Part shown: piece by piece, positions 43,910-52,154 of the stretch
How positions within the stretch are numbered: the stretch's first letter is position 1
Layout: each line of letters begins with the position of its first letter
Assembly: GCF_041224545.1 (NCBI RefSeq)
Contig: NZ_JBGFGP010000132.1
Span: 1-64,000, forward strand
Direction of reading: 5' to 3'
DNA length: 64,000 bases
Source: Sedimentitalea sp041224545
Lineage (GTDB): Bacteria; Pseudomonadota; Alphaproteobacteria; Rhodobacterales; Rhodobacteraceae
Made by a program: the position numbers and the translations under genes
Notes under the pieces: generated by a model
Told to the model about the DNA's origin: nothing
Database searches by the model: none
What the model saw: only the letters and a program-made list of their open reading frames with translations

Positions 43910-44494
43910 GTGTCCCACGCAGAAGACCACGAAGGCACCCGGAGAGATTTCCTCTACTTTGCCACTGCTGGCGCCGGAGCCGTAACCGCAGGGGCCGCCA
44001 TCTGGCCGCTGGTCAATCAGATGAACCCGTCCGCCGATGTTCAGGCGCTGTCGTCGATCCGCGTCGACGTGGCCAATGTCGAAGTCGGCACCCAGATCAG
44101 TGTCAAGTTTCTCGGCAAACCGGTCTTTATCCGCCGTCGCACGCAGGAAGAGATCGACGAGGCGAATGCAGTCGACATATCGGACCTGCCCGATCCGCTT
44201 GCACGCAACGCGAACATTTCGGCTGGATCACCGGCAACCGACCCGAACCGGGGCCTGCTGCCTCCCGGTGCCGAGGCGGGATCGGACAGCGAATGGCTGG
44301 TCATGATGGGCGTCTGCACCCACCTGGGATGCGTTCCGCTGGGCGATGGGGCCGGTGATTTCGATGGCTGGTTCTGCCCGTGCCACGGCTCGCACTATGA
44401 TACAGCCGGACGTATCCGCAAAGGACCCGCGCCCGAGAACCTGCCGGTTCCGTTGGCCGAGTTCGTCGACGACACAACGATCCAACTGGGATAA
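43910..44494 (+). CDS. petA: Ubiquinol-cytochrome c reductase Rieske iron-sulfur subunit
   Basis: The 194-residue protein is the Rieske subunit of cytochrome bc1, which takes an electron from ubiquinol and passes it to cytochrome c1. It starts with GTG at 43910 (SHAEDHEGTRRDFLYFATAG), a Tat-type membrane anchor, and has both cluster motifs: CTHLGCVPLG and CPCHGSHYD, providing two Cys and two His ligands. TTGGAG precedes the GTG. The N-terminal RRDFL motif implies Tat-dependent insertion. The gene is 11 bp from petB. Confidence 0.95.
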   Translation: MSHAEDHEGTRRDFLYFATAGAGAVTAGAAIWPLVNQMNPSADVQALSSIRVDVANVEVGTQISVKFLGKPVFIRRRTQEEIDEANAVDISDLPDPLARNANISAGSPATDPNRGLLPPGAEAGSDSEWLVMMGVCTHLGCVPLGDGAGDFDGWFCPCHGSHYDTAGRIRKGPAPENLPVPLAEFVDDTTIQLG

Positions 44495-44505
44495 GGGAGC
44501 ACATC

Positions 44506-45852
44506 ATGTCCGGTATTCCGCACGATCATTACGAGCCCAAGACCCGTGGCGAAAAGTGGCTGCACAGCCGCCTGCCCATCGTTGGCTTGCTTTATGACAC
44601 GATCATGATCCCCACGCCCAAGAACCTGAACTGGATGTGGATCTGGGGTATCATCCTGACTTTCTGCCTGGCGCTGCAGATCGTCACCGGGATCGTCCTG
44701 GTGATGCATTACACGCCGCATGTCGACATGGCCTTTGCCAGCGTCGAGCACATCATGCGCAACGTCAATGGCGGCTACATGCTGCGCTACCTGCACATGA
44801 ACGGCGCGTCGCTGTTCTTTATCGCGGTCTACGCGCATATTTTCCGTGGCCTGTACTATGGCAGCTACAAGGCGCCGCGCGAAATCACCTGGATCATCGG
44901 CATGCTGATCTTCCTGGCGATGATGGGCACAGGTTTCATGGGCTATGTTCTGCCCTGGGGTCAGATGTCGTTCTGGGGTGCAACGGTGATCACCGGCCTG
45001 TTCGGTGCGATCCCGTTCATCGGTGACAGCATCCAGACATGGCTGCTCGGCGGACCGGCGGTCGACAATGCCACGCTGAACCGCTTCTTCAGCCTGCATT
45101 ATCTGCTGCCCTTCGTGATCGTCGGGCTGGTTGCGGTGCATATCTGGGCTTTCCACACCACCGGCAACAACAACCCCACCGGGGTCGAGGTGCGCCGGGG
45201 CTCGAAAGCCGAGGCCGAGAAAGACACGGTTCCGTTCTGGCCCTATTTCGTGATCAAGGATCTGTTTGCCCTCGCGGTGATCCTGGTGGTCTTCTGGGCA
45301 ATCGTCGGGTTCATGCCGAACTATCTCGGGCACCCGGACAACTATATCGAAGCCAACCCGCTGGTGACGCCTGCGCATATCGTTCCGGAATGGTACTTCC
45401 TGCCCTTCTACGCGATCCTGCGTGCCTTCACGTCCGAGGTCTGGGTCGTTCAGATCGCCTCTTTCATCACCGGCGGCATCATCGACGCCAAATTCTTCGG
45501 CGTGCTGGCGATGTTCGGTGCCATTGCGGTCATGGCGATCGTACCTTGGCTCGATACCTCCTCGGTCCGGTCGGGTCGCTATCGTCCGATGTTCAAATGG
45601 TGGTTCTGGCTGCTGGTCATCGACTTCTTCGCGCTGATGTGGCTGGGTGCCATGCCTGCGGAAGAACCCTATGCGACCTTCTCGCTGATCGCCTCGGCCT
45701 ACTGGTTCGCCTATTTCCTGGTGATCCTGCCAATCATGGGCGTGATCGAGAAACCCGACCCGCAACCGGCGACCATCGAAGAGGATTTCGAGGCGCATTA
45801 TGGCAAGACAGCTGATGCCGGCAAGGATGCCGCAGCGGCCCCAGCCGAATAA
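44506..45852 (+). CDS. petB: Ubiquinol-cytochrome c reductase cytochrome b subunit
   Basis: The 448-residue integral membrane subunit carries both b hemes and the two quinone sites of the bc1 complex. Heme-ligand histidine pairs are in the YLHMNGASL/AYAHIFRG region and in the FSLHYLLPF/VHIWAFHTTGNNNP region. The Qo site motif is PEWYFLPFYAILR. The length and extra C-terminal tail agree with Rhodobacter cytochrome b. AAGGGAG precedes its ATG, and petC follows 17 bp later. Confidence 0.97.
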   Translation: MSGIPHDHYEPKTRGEKWLHSRLPIVGLLYDTIMIPTPKNLNWMWIWGIILTFCLALQIVTGIVLVMHYTPHVDMAFASVEHIMRNVNGGYMLRYLHMNGASLFFIAVYAHIFRGLYYGSYKAPREITWIIGMLIFLAMMGTGFMGYVLPWGQMSFWGATVITGLFGAIPFIGDSIQTWLLGGPAVDNATLNRFFSLHYLLPFVIVGLVAVHIWAFHTTGNNNPTGVEVRRGSKAEAEKDTVPFWPYFVIKDLFALAVILVVFWAIVGFMPNYLGHPDNYIEANPLVTPAHIVPEWYFLPFYAILRAFTSEVWVVQIASFITGGIIDAKFFGVLAMFGAIAVMAIVPWLDTSSVRSGRYRPMFKWWFWLLVIDFFALMWLGAMPAEEPYATFSLIASAYWFAYFLVILPIMGVIEKPDPQPATIEEDFEAHYGKTADAGKDAAAAPAE

Positions 45853-45869
45853 GAAGAGGACCGGGACAG

Positions 45870-46658
45870 ATGATCAAACAACTCGCACTCAGTGCCGCCC
45901 TCGCCCTCGCGCCTGTCGCCAGCTTTGCGGCCGGCGATGAAGAGCAGCATATCGAGGACTTTGCGTTCTCGTTCGAAGGCCCGTTCGGCACCTATGACCA
46001 GCAGCAGCTGCAACGCGGCCTGCAGATCTATACCGAGGTCTGCGCCGCCTGCCACGGCATGCGCTATGTGCCGTTGCGCACGCTTGCGGACAAGGATGGC
46101 GTTGGCCTCTCCGATGTCGCCGTGCGTGCCTATGCTGCGCTGAACTTCGAAGTGTTCGACCCCGAGCTGGACGATTTTCGTCCGGCCAAGCCGACCGACC
46201 ACTTTCCGGCAAACGACGCGGTCGGCGCGCCCGACCTCAGCCTGATGGCCAAGGCCCGCGCCGGGTTCCACGGCCCCTATGGCCTGGGCCTGAACCAGCT
46301 CTTCAAGGGCATGGGCGGCGCGGAATATATCGCCTCACTGCTGAACGGTTATACCGGCGAAGAAAAGGAAGAGGCCGGCACGATCCTCTACGAGAACACC
46401 GCGTTCGCCGGCGGCTGGATCTCGATGGCGCCGCCGCTTTCGGATGATCTGGTCGAATTCGCCGACGGCCGCGCCAGCACCGTGCGCAACATGTCCGAGG
46501 ATGTGTCCGCCTTCCTGATGTGGGCCGCCGAGCCCAAGATGATGGCGCGCAAGCAGGCCGGTTTTGTCGGCGTGCTGTTCCTGACCTTGCTGTCGGTTCT
46601 GCTCTATCTGACGAACAAGCGTATCTGGGCACCGATCAAAGGCAAGAAAACCGCCTGA
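45870..46658 (+). CDS. petC: Ubiquinol-cytochrome c reductase cytochrome c1 subunit
   Basis: The 262-residue protein has a signal peptide (to VASFAAG), a heme c motif CAACHGM near residue 55-60 and a C-terminal membrane helix (VGVLFLTLLSVLLYL) that anchors it with its heme domain in the periplasm. It receives electrons from the Rieske subunit and passes them to cytochrome c. It is the last gene of petABC; a strong intrinsic terminator follows at 46683. Confidence 0.95.
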   Translation: MIKQLALSAALALAPVASFAAGDEEQHIEDFAFSFEGPFGTYDQQQLQRGLQIYTEVCAACHGMRYVPLRTLADKDGVGLSDVAVRAYAALNFEVFDPELDDFRPAKPTDHFPANDAVGAPDLSLMAKARAGFHGPYGLGLNQLFKGMGGAEYIASLLNGYTGEEKEEAGTILYENTAFAGGWISMAPPLSDDLVEFADGRASTVRNMSEDVSAFLMWAAEPKMMARKQAGFVGVLFLTLLSVLLYLTNKRIWAPIKGKKTA

Positions 46659-46682
46659 TCCGGATCACGCCCCCGTAACATC

Positions 46683-46715
46683 AACTCCCGCATCCCCGGT
46701 GCGGGAGTTTTTTTG
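46683..46715 (+). terminator. Intrinsic terminator after petABC
   Basis: AACTCCCGCA (46683-46692) pairs with TGCGGGAGTT (46700-46709) around a 7-nt loop, followed by six more T's before the G at 46716. It sits 25 bp after the petC stop. Confidence 0.92.
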
Positions 46716-46843
46716 TGCCCTTGCGCGCCTTGCGACACCCAGCTTTACGAGTGCCTTCGGATGTCCGGTTCGTGGGCCATCCCGGCCTTGCAGATGTCAG
46801 GCTTGCGGGTATCATCCACACCTGCCGAAAACAAGGAACCACC

Positions 46844-47590
46844 ATGCCCAAGAAACTCGCTGCCGGAAACTGGAAAATGAACGGGACACGCGCCGCCGAA
46901 CCCGAGGTCGCGACGTTGCGCGGCGCGCTCGGGCAGGTCGCTTGCGATGTGCTGCTTTGTCCACCGGCAACTCTGATCGCGCCAATGGCGTCCTGGGCTG
47001 CGGGGTCGGGCCTGCTTGTGGGCGGGCAGGATTGCCATTTCAGTGAGTCCGGAGCACATACCGGTGACATTTCCGCGCCGATGCTGTCGGATGCCGGTGC
47101 AAGCCACGTCATTCTCGGCCATTCGGAGCGCCGTGCGGATCATGGCGAAACCAACGATCTGGTCAGGGCCAAGGCCGGGGCAGCACTGGCGGCCGGGCTG
47201 GTTGCCGTGGTCTGCGTCGGCGAGACCGAGGCCGAACGCGACGCCGGGCGCGCGCTGGACATCGTTGGTGAGCAGATCGCCGGTTCTCTGCCAGATGGCG
47301 TAACCGGGGCCAACACGGTGATCGCCTATGAACCGGTCTGGGCGATCGGCACCGGGCGAACCCCGACTCTGGAGCAGATCGGTGAAATGCACGATTTCAT
47401 GCGCGAGACGCTGACCCGCCAACTGGGCACCGAGGCACGCACGCTGCGCCTGCTGTATGGCGGGTCGGTCAAGCCCGGCAATGCGCCGGAGATATTCGCG
47501 GTGCCGAATGTGGATGGCGCGCTGGTCGGTGGCGCATCGCTCAAGGCATCGGATTTCCTGGCGATCATCCGCGCGCTTGACGCGGCCTGA
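46844..47590 (+). CDS. tpiA: Triosephosphate isomerase
   Basis: The 248-residue enzyme interconverts dihydroxyacetone phosphate and glyceraldehyde 3-phosphate. It opens with LAAGNWKMNGT (catalytic Lys), has VILGHSERR (catalytic His), and contains IAYEPVWAIGTGRTP with the catalytic Glu and flexible loop, then LYGGSVKPGN. I chose the ATG at 46844, preceded by AAGGAACC; the upstream open frame has no family character. It lies 183 bp upstream of tal. Confidence 0.96.
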   Translation: MPKKLAAGNWKMNGTRAAEPEVATLRGALGQVACDVLLCPPATLIAPMASWAAGSGLLVGGQDCHFSESGAHTGDISAPMLSDAGASHVILGHSERRADHGETNDLVRAKAGAALAAGLVAVVCVGETEAERDAGRALDIVGEQIAGSLPDGVTGANTVIAYEPVWAIGTGRTPTLEQIGEMHDFMRETLTRQLGTEARTLRLLYGGSVKPGNAPEIFAVPNVDGALVGGASLKASDFLAIIRALDAA

Positions 47591-47773
47591 TTTCCACGCA
47601 TCCGACAGGCATCAACGCGGTGGTCAAATTTGCCCGAACCCGGTATGTCGGCTGCAAATCCGGCTTTGCCACGGCACCCGTATCGCATTGTTCGAACTTG
47701 TGGCTGGCAAGCGCGCCGGGTCGAACCATCGGTATCGTCAACCGCACCCGTCCCGGGCACAGGAGAACAGAAA

Positions 47774-48718
47774 ATGACAACCATTCTCGATCAACTCAGG
47801 GCCATGACCGTCGTGGTCGCCGACACCGGCGAAGTCGAGGCGGTCAAGGCCCACGCACCGGTTGATTGCACGACCAACCCCTCGCTGGTTCTCGGCGCGC
47901 TCAAGGATCCGGCCTCCGAAGACCTGGTCGCGCGCGAAATCGAGGCAGGGCAGAAGGCCGGGCTCAGCCCCGCAGCGGTGTGTGACGCGCTCACCGTGGC
48001 CGTCGGAACCGAGCTGGCTGCTCTCGTCCCAGGTCGCGTTTCGACCGAGGTCGATGCCTGCCTCTCCTTTGACACCGACGCGTCCGTGACCCGCGCCCGC
48101 AACATTATTGCCGATTATGACGCGCGCGGCGTGAACAAGGATCGCATCCTGATCAAACTCGCCTCCACCTGGGAGGGCATCCGCGCCGCAGAGGTGCTTC
48201 AGGGCGAGGGCATCGACTGCAACCTGACATTGCTTTTCAGCCTCGCGCAGGCCGTTGCCTGCGCCGATGCCGGCGCTTTCCTGATCTCTCCCTTCGTGGG
48301 CCGGATCACCGACTGGTACAAGAAGGCGGAAAATGTCGAAACCTATACGCCAGACGAGGATCCCGGCGTAAAATCGGTGCGACGGATCTATTCCTATTAC
48401 AAGGCCAACGCTATCGACACGGTTGTGATGGGCGCCTCGTTCCGCAGCACGGAACAGATCAAGGCCCTGGCCGGTTGCGACCGCCTGACCATCGCGCCCA
48501 AGTTGCTGGATCAGCTCGACAGCGAAACGGGCACCCTGCCACGGGTCCTGTCACCGGACAGTGCGGGTGAGATTGCCAGGATCGAGATGGACGAAAAAAC
48601 CTTCCGTTGGGACATGAACAGCGACGCGATGGCGACCGAAAAGCTCGCCGAGGGGATTCGCAATTTCGACGCGGATCACAAGAAGCTGATCGCCCTCATC
48701 GCCGATCGCATGGCCTGA
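47774..48718 (+). CDS. tal: Transaldolase
   Basis: The 314-residue enzyme exchanges a three-carbon dihydroxyacetone unit in the pentose phosphate pathway. Family signatures are PVDCTTNPSLVLGAL, the Schiff-base Lys in ILIKLASTWEGI, and NLTLLFSLAQAVACADAG. The length matches the TalB class (E. coli TalB 317). The ATG at 47774 has AGGAGAACAG before it. The stop is 14 bp from the convergent quinone reductase gene. Confidence 0.94.
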   Translation: MTTILDQLRAMTVVVADTGEVEAVKAHAPVDCTTNPSLVLGALKDPASEDLVAREIEAGQKAGLSPAAVCDALTVAVGTELAALVPGRVSTEVDACLSFDTDASVTRARNIIADYDARGVNKDRILIKLASTWEGIRAAEVLQGEGIDCNLTLLFSLAQAVACADAGAFLISPFVGRITDWYKKAENVETYTPDEDPGVKSVRRIYSYYKANAIDTVVMGASFRSTEQIKALAGCDRLTIAPKLLDQLDSETGTLPRVLSPDSAGEIARIEMDEKTFRWDMNSDAMATEKLAEGIRNFDADHKKLIALIADRMA

Positions 48719-48732
48719 AGACCGTCTGCCGG

Positions 48733-49722
48733 TCAGCCGGTGCCCAGCAGAATGGCGCCGGCCCGGTTTCCCGCCTCGACCGCTTCATGGGCCGCCGCGC
48801 ATTCGGCGAGCGGATAGACCCGCTCGACCGGACAGCGCAGCGCCCCCTCGGCCAACGCGTGATTGAGCCGGTCGATTGTCGATTTGCGCTGGTCCTCTCC
48901 AAGCAGGTAGATCAACGCAATCTCGATGGTCACCGCCTTGAAGAGCAGCGGATAGAAGGGCAGCGCGGGCTGCATTTCGAGCGCGGACCCATAGGCGCAG
49001 ATCGTGCCGTTCTCGGCGATTACCTCGGTATCCGCCGCGATATTGCGGCCGAATTCCACCTCGACGATACGATCTATGGGCCGGCCGGAATTTGCCGCGA
49101 GGATCCGCCCTCCCAGATCGGGTGCCGCATAGTCGACCATGGCATCTGCCCCGGCTTCGCGGGCGCGCTCCGCACCGCGCCCGCGTGCGGTGGCGATGAC
49201 GTGCGCACCACCCCATTTCGCCAGTTGCACCGCCAACAGTCCGACCGTACCGGCGCCGCCCTGTATCAAAAGGGTCTTGCCCGCGACGTCACCGCCGCTG
49301 AAGACGGTAAAGGCCGCAGTCAGTCCGGGAATGCCCAACACGGCCCCGGTTTCGAAATCGACACTGTCCGGCAGTGTCACGGCCTGTGATTGTGGCGGGG
49401 TGATCCGGCTGGCCGCCGTGCCAAAGGCCCGCCGCCATTGCCCGTTCCATATCCAGACGCGCTCACCGATCCGTGCCGCGTCAACGCCCTCGCCCACCGC
49501 GCTGATCACACCAGCCCCGTCGCTGTGCGGGATCACCAGTGGGAAAGGCGGGCGGGTCACGCCGGGTCGAGAGCCGGCGCGCGCCTTGACGTCGGACGGG
49601 TTGACCCCGGAAAACAGCAGATCGACGGTCACCTCGCCCGCCTCGGGACGTGGCGTTTCGATTTCTTCTAACCGGAGTACGTCGCGCGCCCCGCCGAACC
49701 GATCATAAACAACAGCTTTCAA
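48733..49722 (-). CDS. NADPH:quinone reductase-like zinc-independent oxidoreductase
   Basis: The 329-residue protein is a medium-chain dehydrogenase of the quinone oxidoreductase (Qor) type. It starts with TTG at 49722 (KAVVYDRFGGARDVL), after AAGGA; no ATG is available before the family opening. The nucleotide motif is LIQGGAGTVGLLAVQLA. No zinc-binding catalytic ligands were seen, consistent with the Qor branch. It reduces quinones or enones with NADPH; the physiological substrate is unknown. Confidence 0.87.
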   Translation of the reverse strand: MKAVVYDRFGGARDVLRLEEIETPRPEAGEVTVDLLFSGVNPSDVKARAGSRPGVTRPPFPLVIPHSDGAGVISAVGEGVDAARIGERVWIWNGQWRRAFGTAASRITPPQSQAVTLPDSVDFETGAVLGIPGLTAAFTVFSGGDVAGKTLLIQGGAGTVGLLAVQLAKWGGAHVIATARGRGAERAREAGADAMVDYAAPDLGGRILAANSGRPIDRIVEVEFGRNIAADTEVIAENGTICAYGSALEMQPALPFYPLLFKAVTIEIALIYLLGEDQRKSTIDRLNHALAEGALRCPVERVYPLAECAAAHEAVEAGNRAGAILLGTG

Positions 49723-49880
49723 GTCCCGATCCTTTCAGCGTGTTTCACAGGGGATAACAGAGTGCACCATAGCGGCCCGTGTCCGCGCGTCGAGTGGGGA
49801 TTGCAGGACCGGACATGCCCTTGATGCGTCGCGCGATGAACCGCACGCACCGGGCGCTGCCTGAAATCGGGGATTTTGCA

Positions 49881-49920
49881 GCTATCAGGTGATACGAGAT
49901 GTTTCAGGTGATCGCGAAAC
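49881..49920 (-). repeat. Dispersed TTTCGCG-type element, copy 3
   Basis: Read on the minus strand, GTTTCGCGATCACCTGAAAC followed by ATCTCGTATCAC matches the left arm at 5287-5320 (GTTTCGCGATTAACTTGAAA then CATCTGGCATCAC) with one gap and few mismatches. It begins just after the stop of the SH3 gene at 49929, as the copy at 5287 begins just after the porin stop. Confidence 0.6.
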
Positions 49921-49928
49921 GCCCCGGC

Positions 49929-50432
49929 TCAGTCCCGGATTTCGTCAGGGGCCACGCCCCACAGGTCTTCTTTCGCGGCCCAGCCACGGTAGCCGCCCGC
50001 GCTGATCTGGCACCAGTCGGGTTCGCACGCGCCCAACCGGGCCACGACGCCCAGTTCGAATGCCGCCTTGATCGGAGAGCTGGGATCGGGCCGCGCATGT
50101 ATCGCGAGCATGTCTTTCTCTACCAGCACCGTGCGCACGCCGGACAACAACGCATAATGCACCCATCCACCGGCACCATCGCGATCTTGAACCCGGCGCC
50201 AGTGGCCATGTTCGGCGGTGATCTGAACCGGCATGTCGCGACGCTTGAAAACCCAATCGATCCGATGGGTCAGGGATGGACCACGCCGCACGTTGCCTTC
50301 GTTCGCCTTCATCGAAACATAACGTGGAAGCGGCAGGTTGGTGACCGGTCCGCGTTCGGGCGCCCCCAGAGACGCGGTGGCACCGCTGGTCATGACCAAC
50401 GCCAGACACACCGCCGCGCAAAGACGTCGCAT
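49929..50432 (-). CDS. Exported SH3-domain protein
   Basis: The 167-residue protein has an N-terminal signal peptide (MRRLCAAVCLALVMTSGATA) and two SH3-like segments: YVSMKANEGNVRRGPSLTHR and LAIHARPDPSSPIKAAFELG, each typical of bacterial SH3 domains that bind peptidoglycan or other proteins. I start at 50432; the longer frame to 50804 overlaps the hydroxyacid dehydrogenase gene on the other strand and is not coding. Function beyond a periplasmic binding role is unknown. Confidence 0.8.
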   Translation of the reverse strand: MRRLCAAVCLALVMTSGATASLGAPERGPVTNLPLPRYVSMKANEGNVRRGPSLTHRIDWVFKRRDMPVQITAEHGHWRRVQDRDGAGGWVHYALLSGVRTVLVEKDMLAIHARPDPSSPIKAAFELGVVARLGACEPDWCQISAGGYRGWAAKEDLWGVAPDEIRD

Positions 50433-50574
50433 CGAATCCTGAATTTTCACTTTCCGTCTGCCTGCTCTCAAGAAAACTGCCGAGTGTTTTTCGCGTGGGG
50501 TTCTTGTGCCCCGATGCTTACTGCGCCACCATGACACGGCGCGAAGCGATTTGAAAAGCGGCGGGAGAGACAGA

Positions 50575-51561
50575 GTGCCAAGAGAACGTCTGAGTGTTGT
50601 TGTTACGCGACGGTTGCCGGAACAGGTCGAAACCCGGCTCAGCGAATTGTTCCACGTCAAGCTGCGTGACGACGATACCCCCATGTCCCGTTCCGAACTG
50701 GCCGAGGCAATGCGCGATGCGGATGTTCTCGTCCCGACCGTCACCGACGATATCGATGCGCGGCTGATCGGACAGGCGGGCGGGCGCCTGAAGCTGATTG
50801 CCAATTACGGCGCGGGCGTCGATCACATCGACGTTGCAACCGCGCGGCAGCGCGGCATCCTGGTCAGCAACACGCCCGGCGTCCTGACCGATGACACCGC
50901 CGACATGACCATGTCGCTGCTGCTCGCCGTGACGCGCCGCATACCCGAGGGTCTGGCCATCATGCAAAAGGGCGAATGGCAGGGCTGGGCGCCCACTGCG
51001 CTGCTTGGCGGTCGGGTGGGCGGGCGACGCCTTGGCATTCTCGGCATGGGCCGCATCGGACAGGCGGTCGCGCGCCGCGCCGCAGCCTTCGGGATGCAGG
51101 TGCATTATCACAACCGCAAACGTCTGCGCCCCGAGATCGAGGAACGTTACGAGGCGACCTATTGGGAGAGTCTGGATCAGATGGTCGCGCGGATGGATGT
51201 GATTTCGGTCAATTGCCCATCCACGCCCAGCACGTTTCACCTGATGAACGCGCGTCGGCTCAAGCTGATGAAACCCACTGCGGTGATCGTCAACACCAGC
51301 CGGGGCGAGGTGATCGACGAAAACGCGCTGGCGCGGATGCTTGCCGCCGGTGAACTGGCGGGGGCCGGACTTGACGTCTACGAACACGGCACCGATGTGA
51401 ATCCCACGCTGCGCGATCTGCCCAATGTCGTGCTGCTTCCGCATATGGGCTCGGCCACGCTTGAGGGACGGATCGAGATGGGCGAGAAGGTCATCATCAA
51501 CATCAAGACCTTCGAAGACGGTCACCGCCCGCCCGATCAGGTCGTTCCCTCCATGCTCTGA
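50575..51561 (+). CDS. D-isomer-specific 2-hydroxyacid dehydrogenase (glyoxylate reductase-like)
   Basis: The 328-residue enzyme has the 2-hydroxyacid dehydrogenase layout: LGILGMGRIGQAVARR (NAD-binding), catalytic Arg in NTSRGEVIDE, Glu in AGLDVYEHGT and His in LLPHMGSAT. The PHMGSAT block and overall sequence resemble glyoxylate/hydroxypyruvate reductase. It starts with GTG at 50575 after GGGAGAG. It is two bases upstream of thpR, so the two are cotranscribed. The substrate is inferred. Confidence 0.88.
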   Translation: MPRERLSVVVTRRLPEQVETRLSELFHVKLRDDDTPMSRSELAEAMRDADVLVPTVTDDIDARLIGQAGGRLKLIANYGAGVDHIDVATARQRGILVSNTPGVLTDDTADMTMSLLLAVTRRIPEGLAIMQKGEWQGWAPTALLGGRVGGRRLGILGMGRIGQAVARRAAAFGMQVHYHNRKRLRPEIEERYEATYWESLDQMVARMDVISVNCPSTPSTFHLMNARRLKLMKPTAVIVNTSRGEVIDENALARMLAAGELAGAGLDVYEHGTDVNPTLRDLPNVVLLPHMGSATLEGRIEMGEKVIINIKTFEDGHRPPDQVVPSML

Positions 51562-51563
51562 GC

Positions 51564-52100
51564 GTGCGGTGCTTTGTTGCCATTCCCGTTCCGGACCACC
51601 TGCGCGACGCGCTTGTCTCGGTGCAGGCGCATCTGCCGCTGGGTCGGCCGGTGGCGCGCGAGAATCTGCATCTGACGCTGGCCTTTCTCGATGAGCAGCC
51701 AGAGGACAGGCTCGAAGAATTGCATGCCGAGCTGGACCGGGTACGGGCTGCCGCATTCACCCTGTCGCTCTCTGGCCTCGGGTGCTTTGGCGGTGACAAG
51801 CCCCGTTTGATCTTTGCGGATGTCTCGCCCAGCCCGGCACTGGAAGACGTGCACCGCAAGATTCTGGGCGCTGCCCGCCGCGCCGGTATCGCCCTCGCCC
51901 GCCGACGGTTTCATCCGCATGTCACCCTCGCCCGCATACGCCCCGGTAGCGCTGGCGCGGATCGCATCGCGGCGGCGATCTCCGGGCTGGGCGACAGGCC
52001 TCTCCCCAGCATGCCGGTGAGCTCCATGTCGCTGTTCCGCTCCGACCTGCGTCCGGACGGGCCGATCTATGACGAACTCGCGCATTATGACCTGATCTAA
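51564..52100 (+). CDS. thpR: RNA 2',3'-cyclic phosphodiesterase
   Basis: The 178-residue two-histidine (2H) phosphodiesterase hydrolyses 2',3'-cyclic phosphate ends of RNA. The two HxTx motifs are NLHLTLAFLDEQ and FHPHVTLARIR. It starts with GTG at 51564 (RCFVAIPVPDHLRDAL), just after the previous stop. The family was once named 2'-5' RNA ligase. A role in tRNA repair or RNA turnover is likely. Confidence 0.87.
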   Translation: MRCFVAIPVPDHLRDALVSVQAHLPLGRPVARENLHLTLAFLDEQPEDRLEELHAELDRVRAAAFTLSLSGLGCFGGDKPRLIFADVSPSPALEDVHRKILGAARRAGIALARRRFHPHVTLARIRPGSAGADRIAAAISGLGDRPLPSMPVSSMSLFRSDLRPDGPIYDELAHYDLI

Positions 52101-52154
52101 GGGGTTTTGCGATCAGGGGTTGTGCGCGTAAGGTTGATGTCGGGAGGAACCGCT

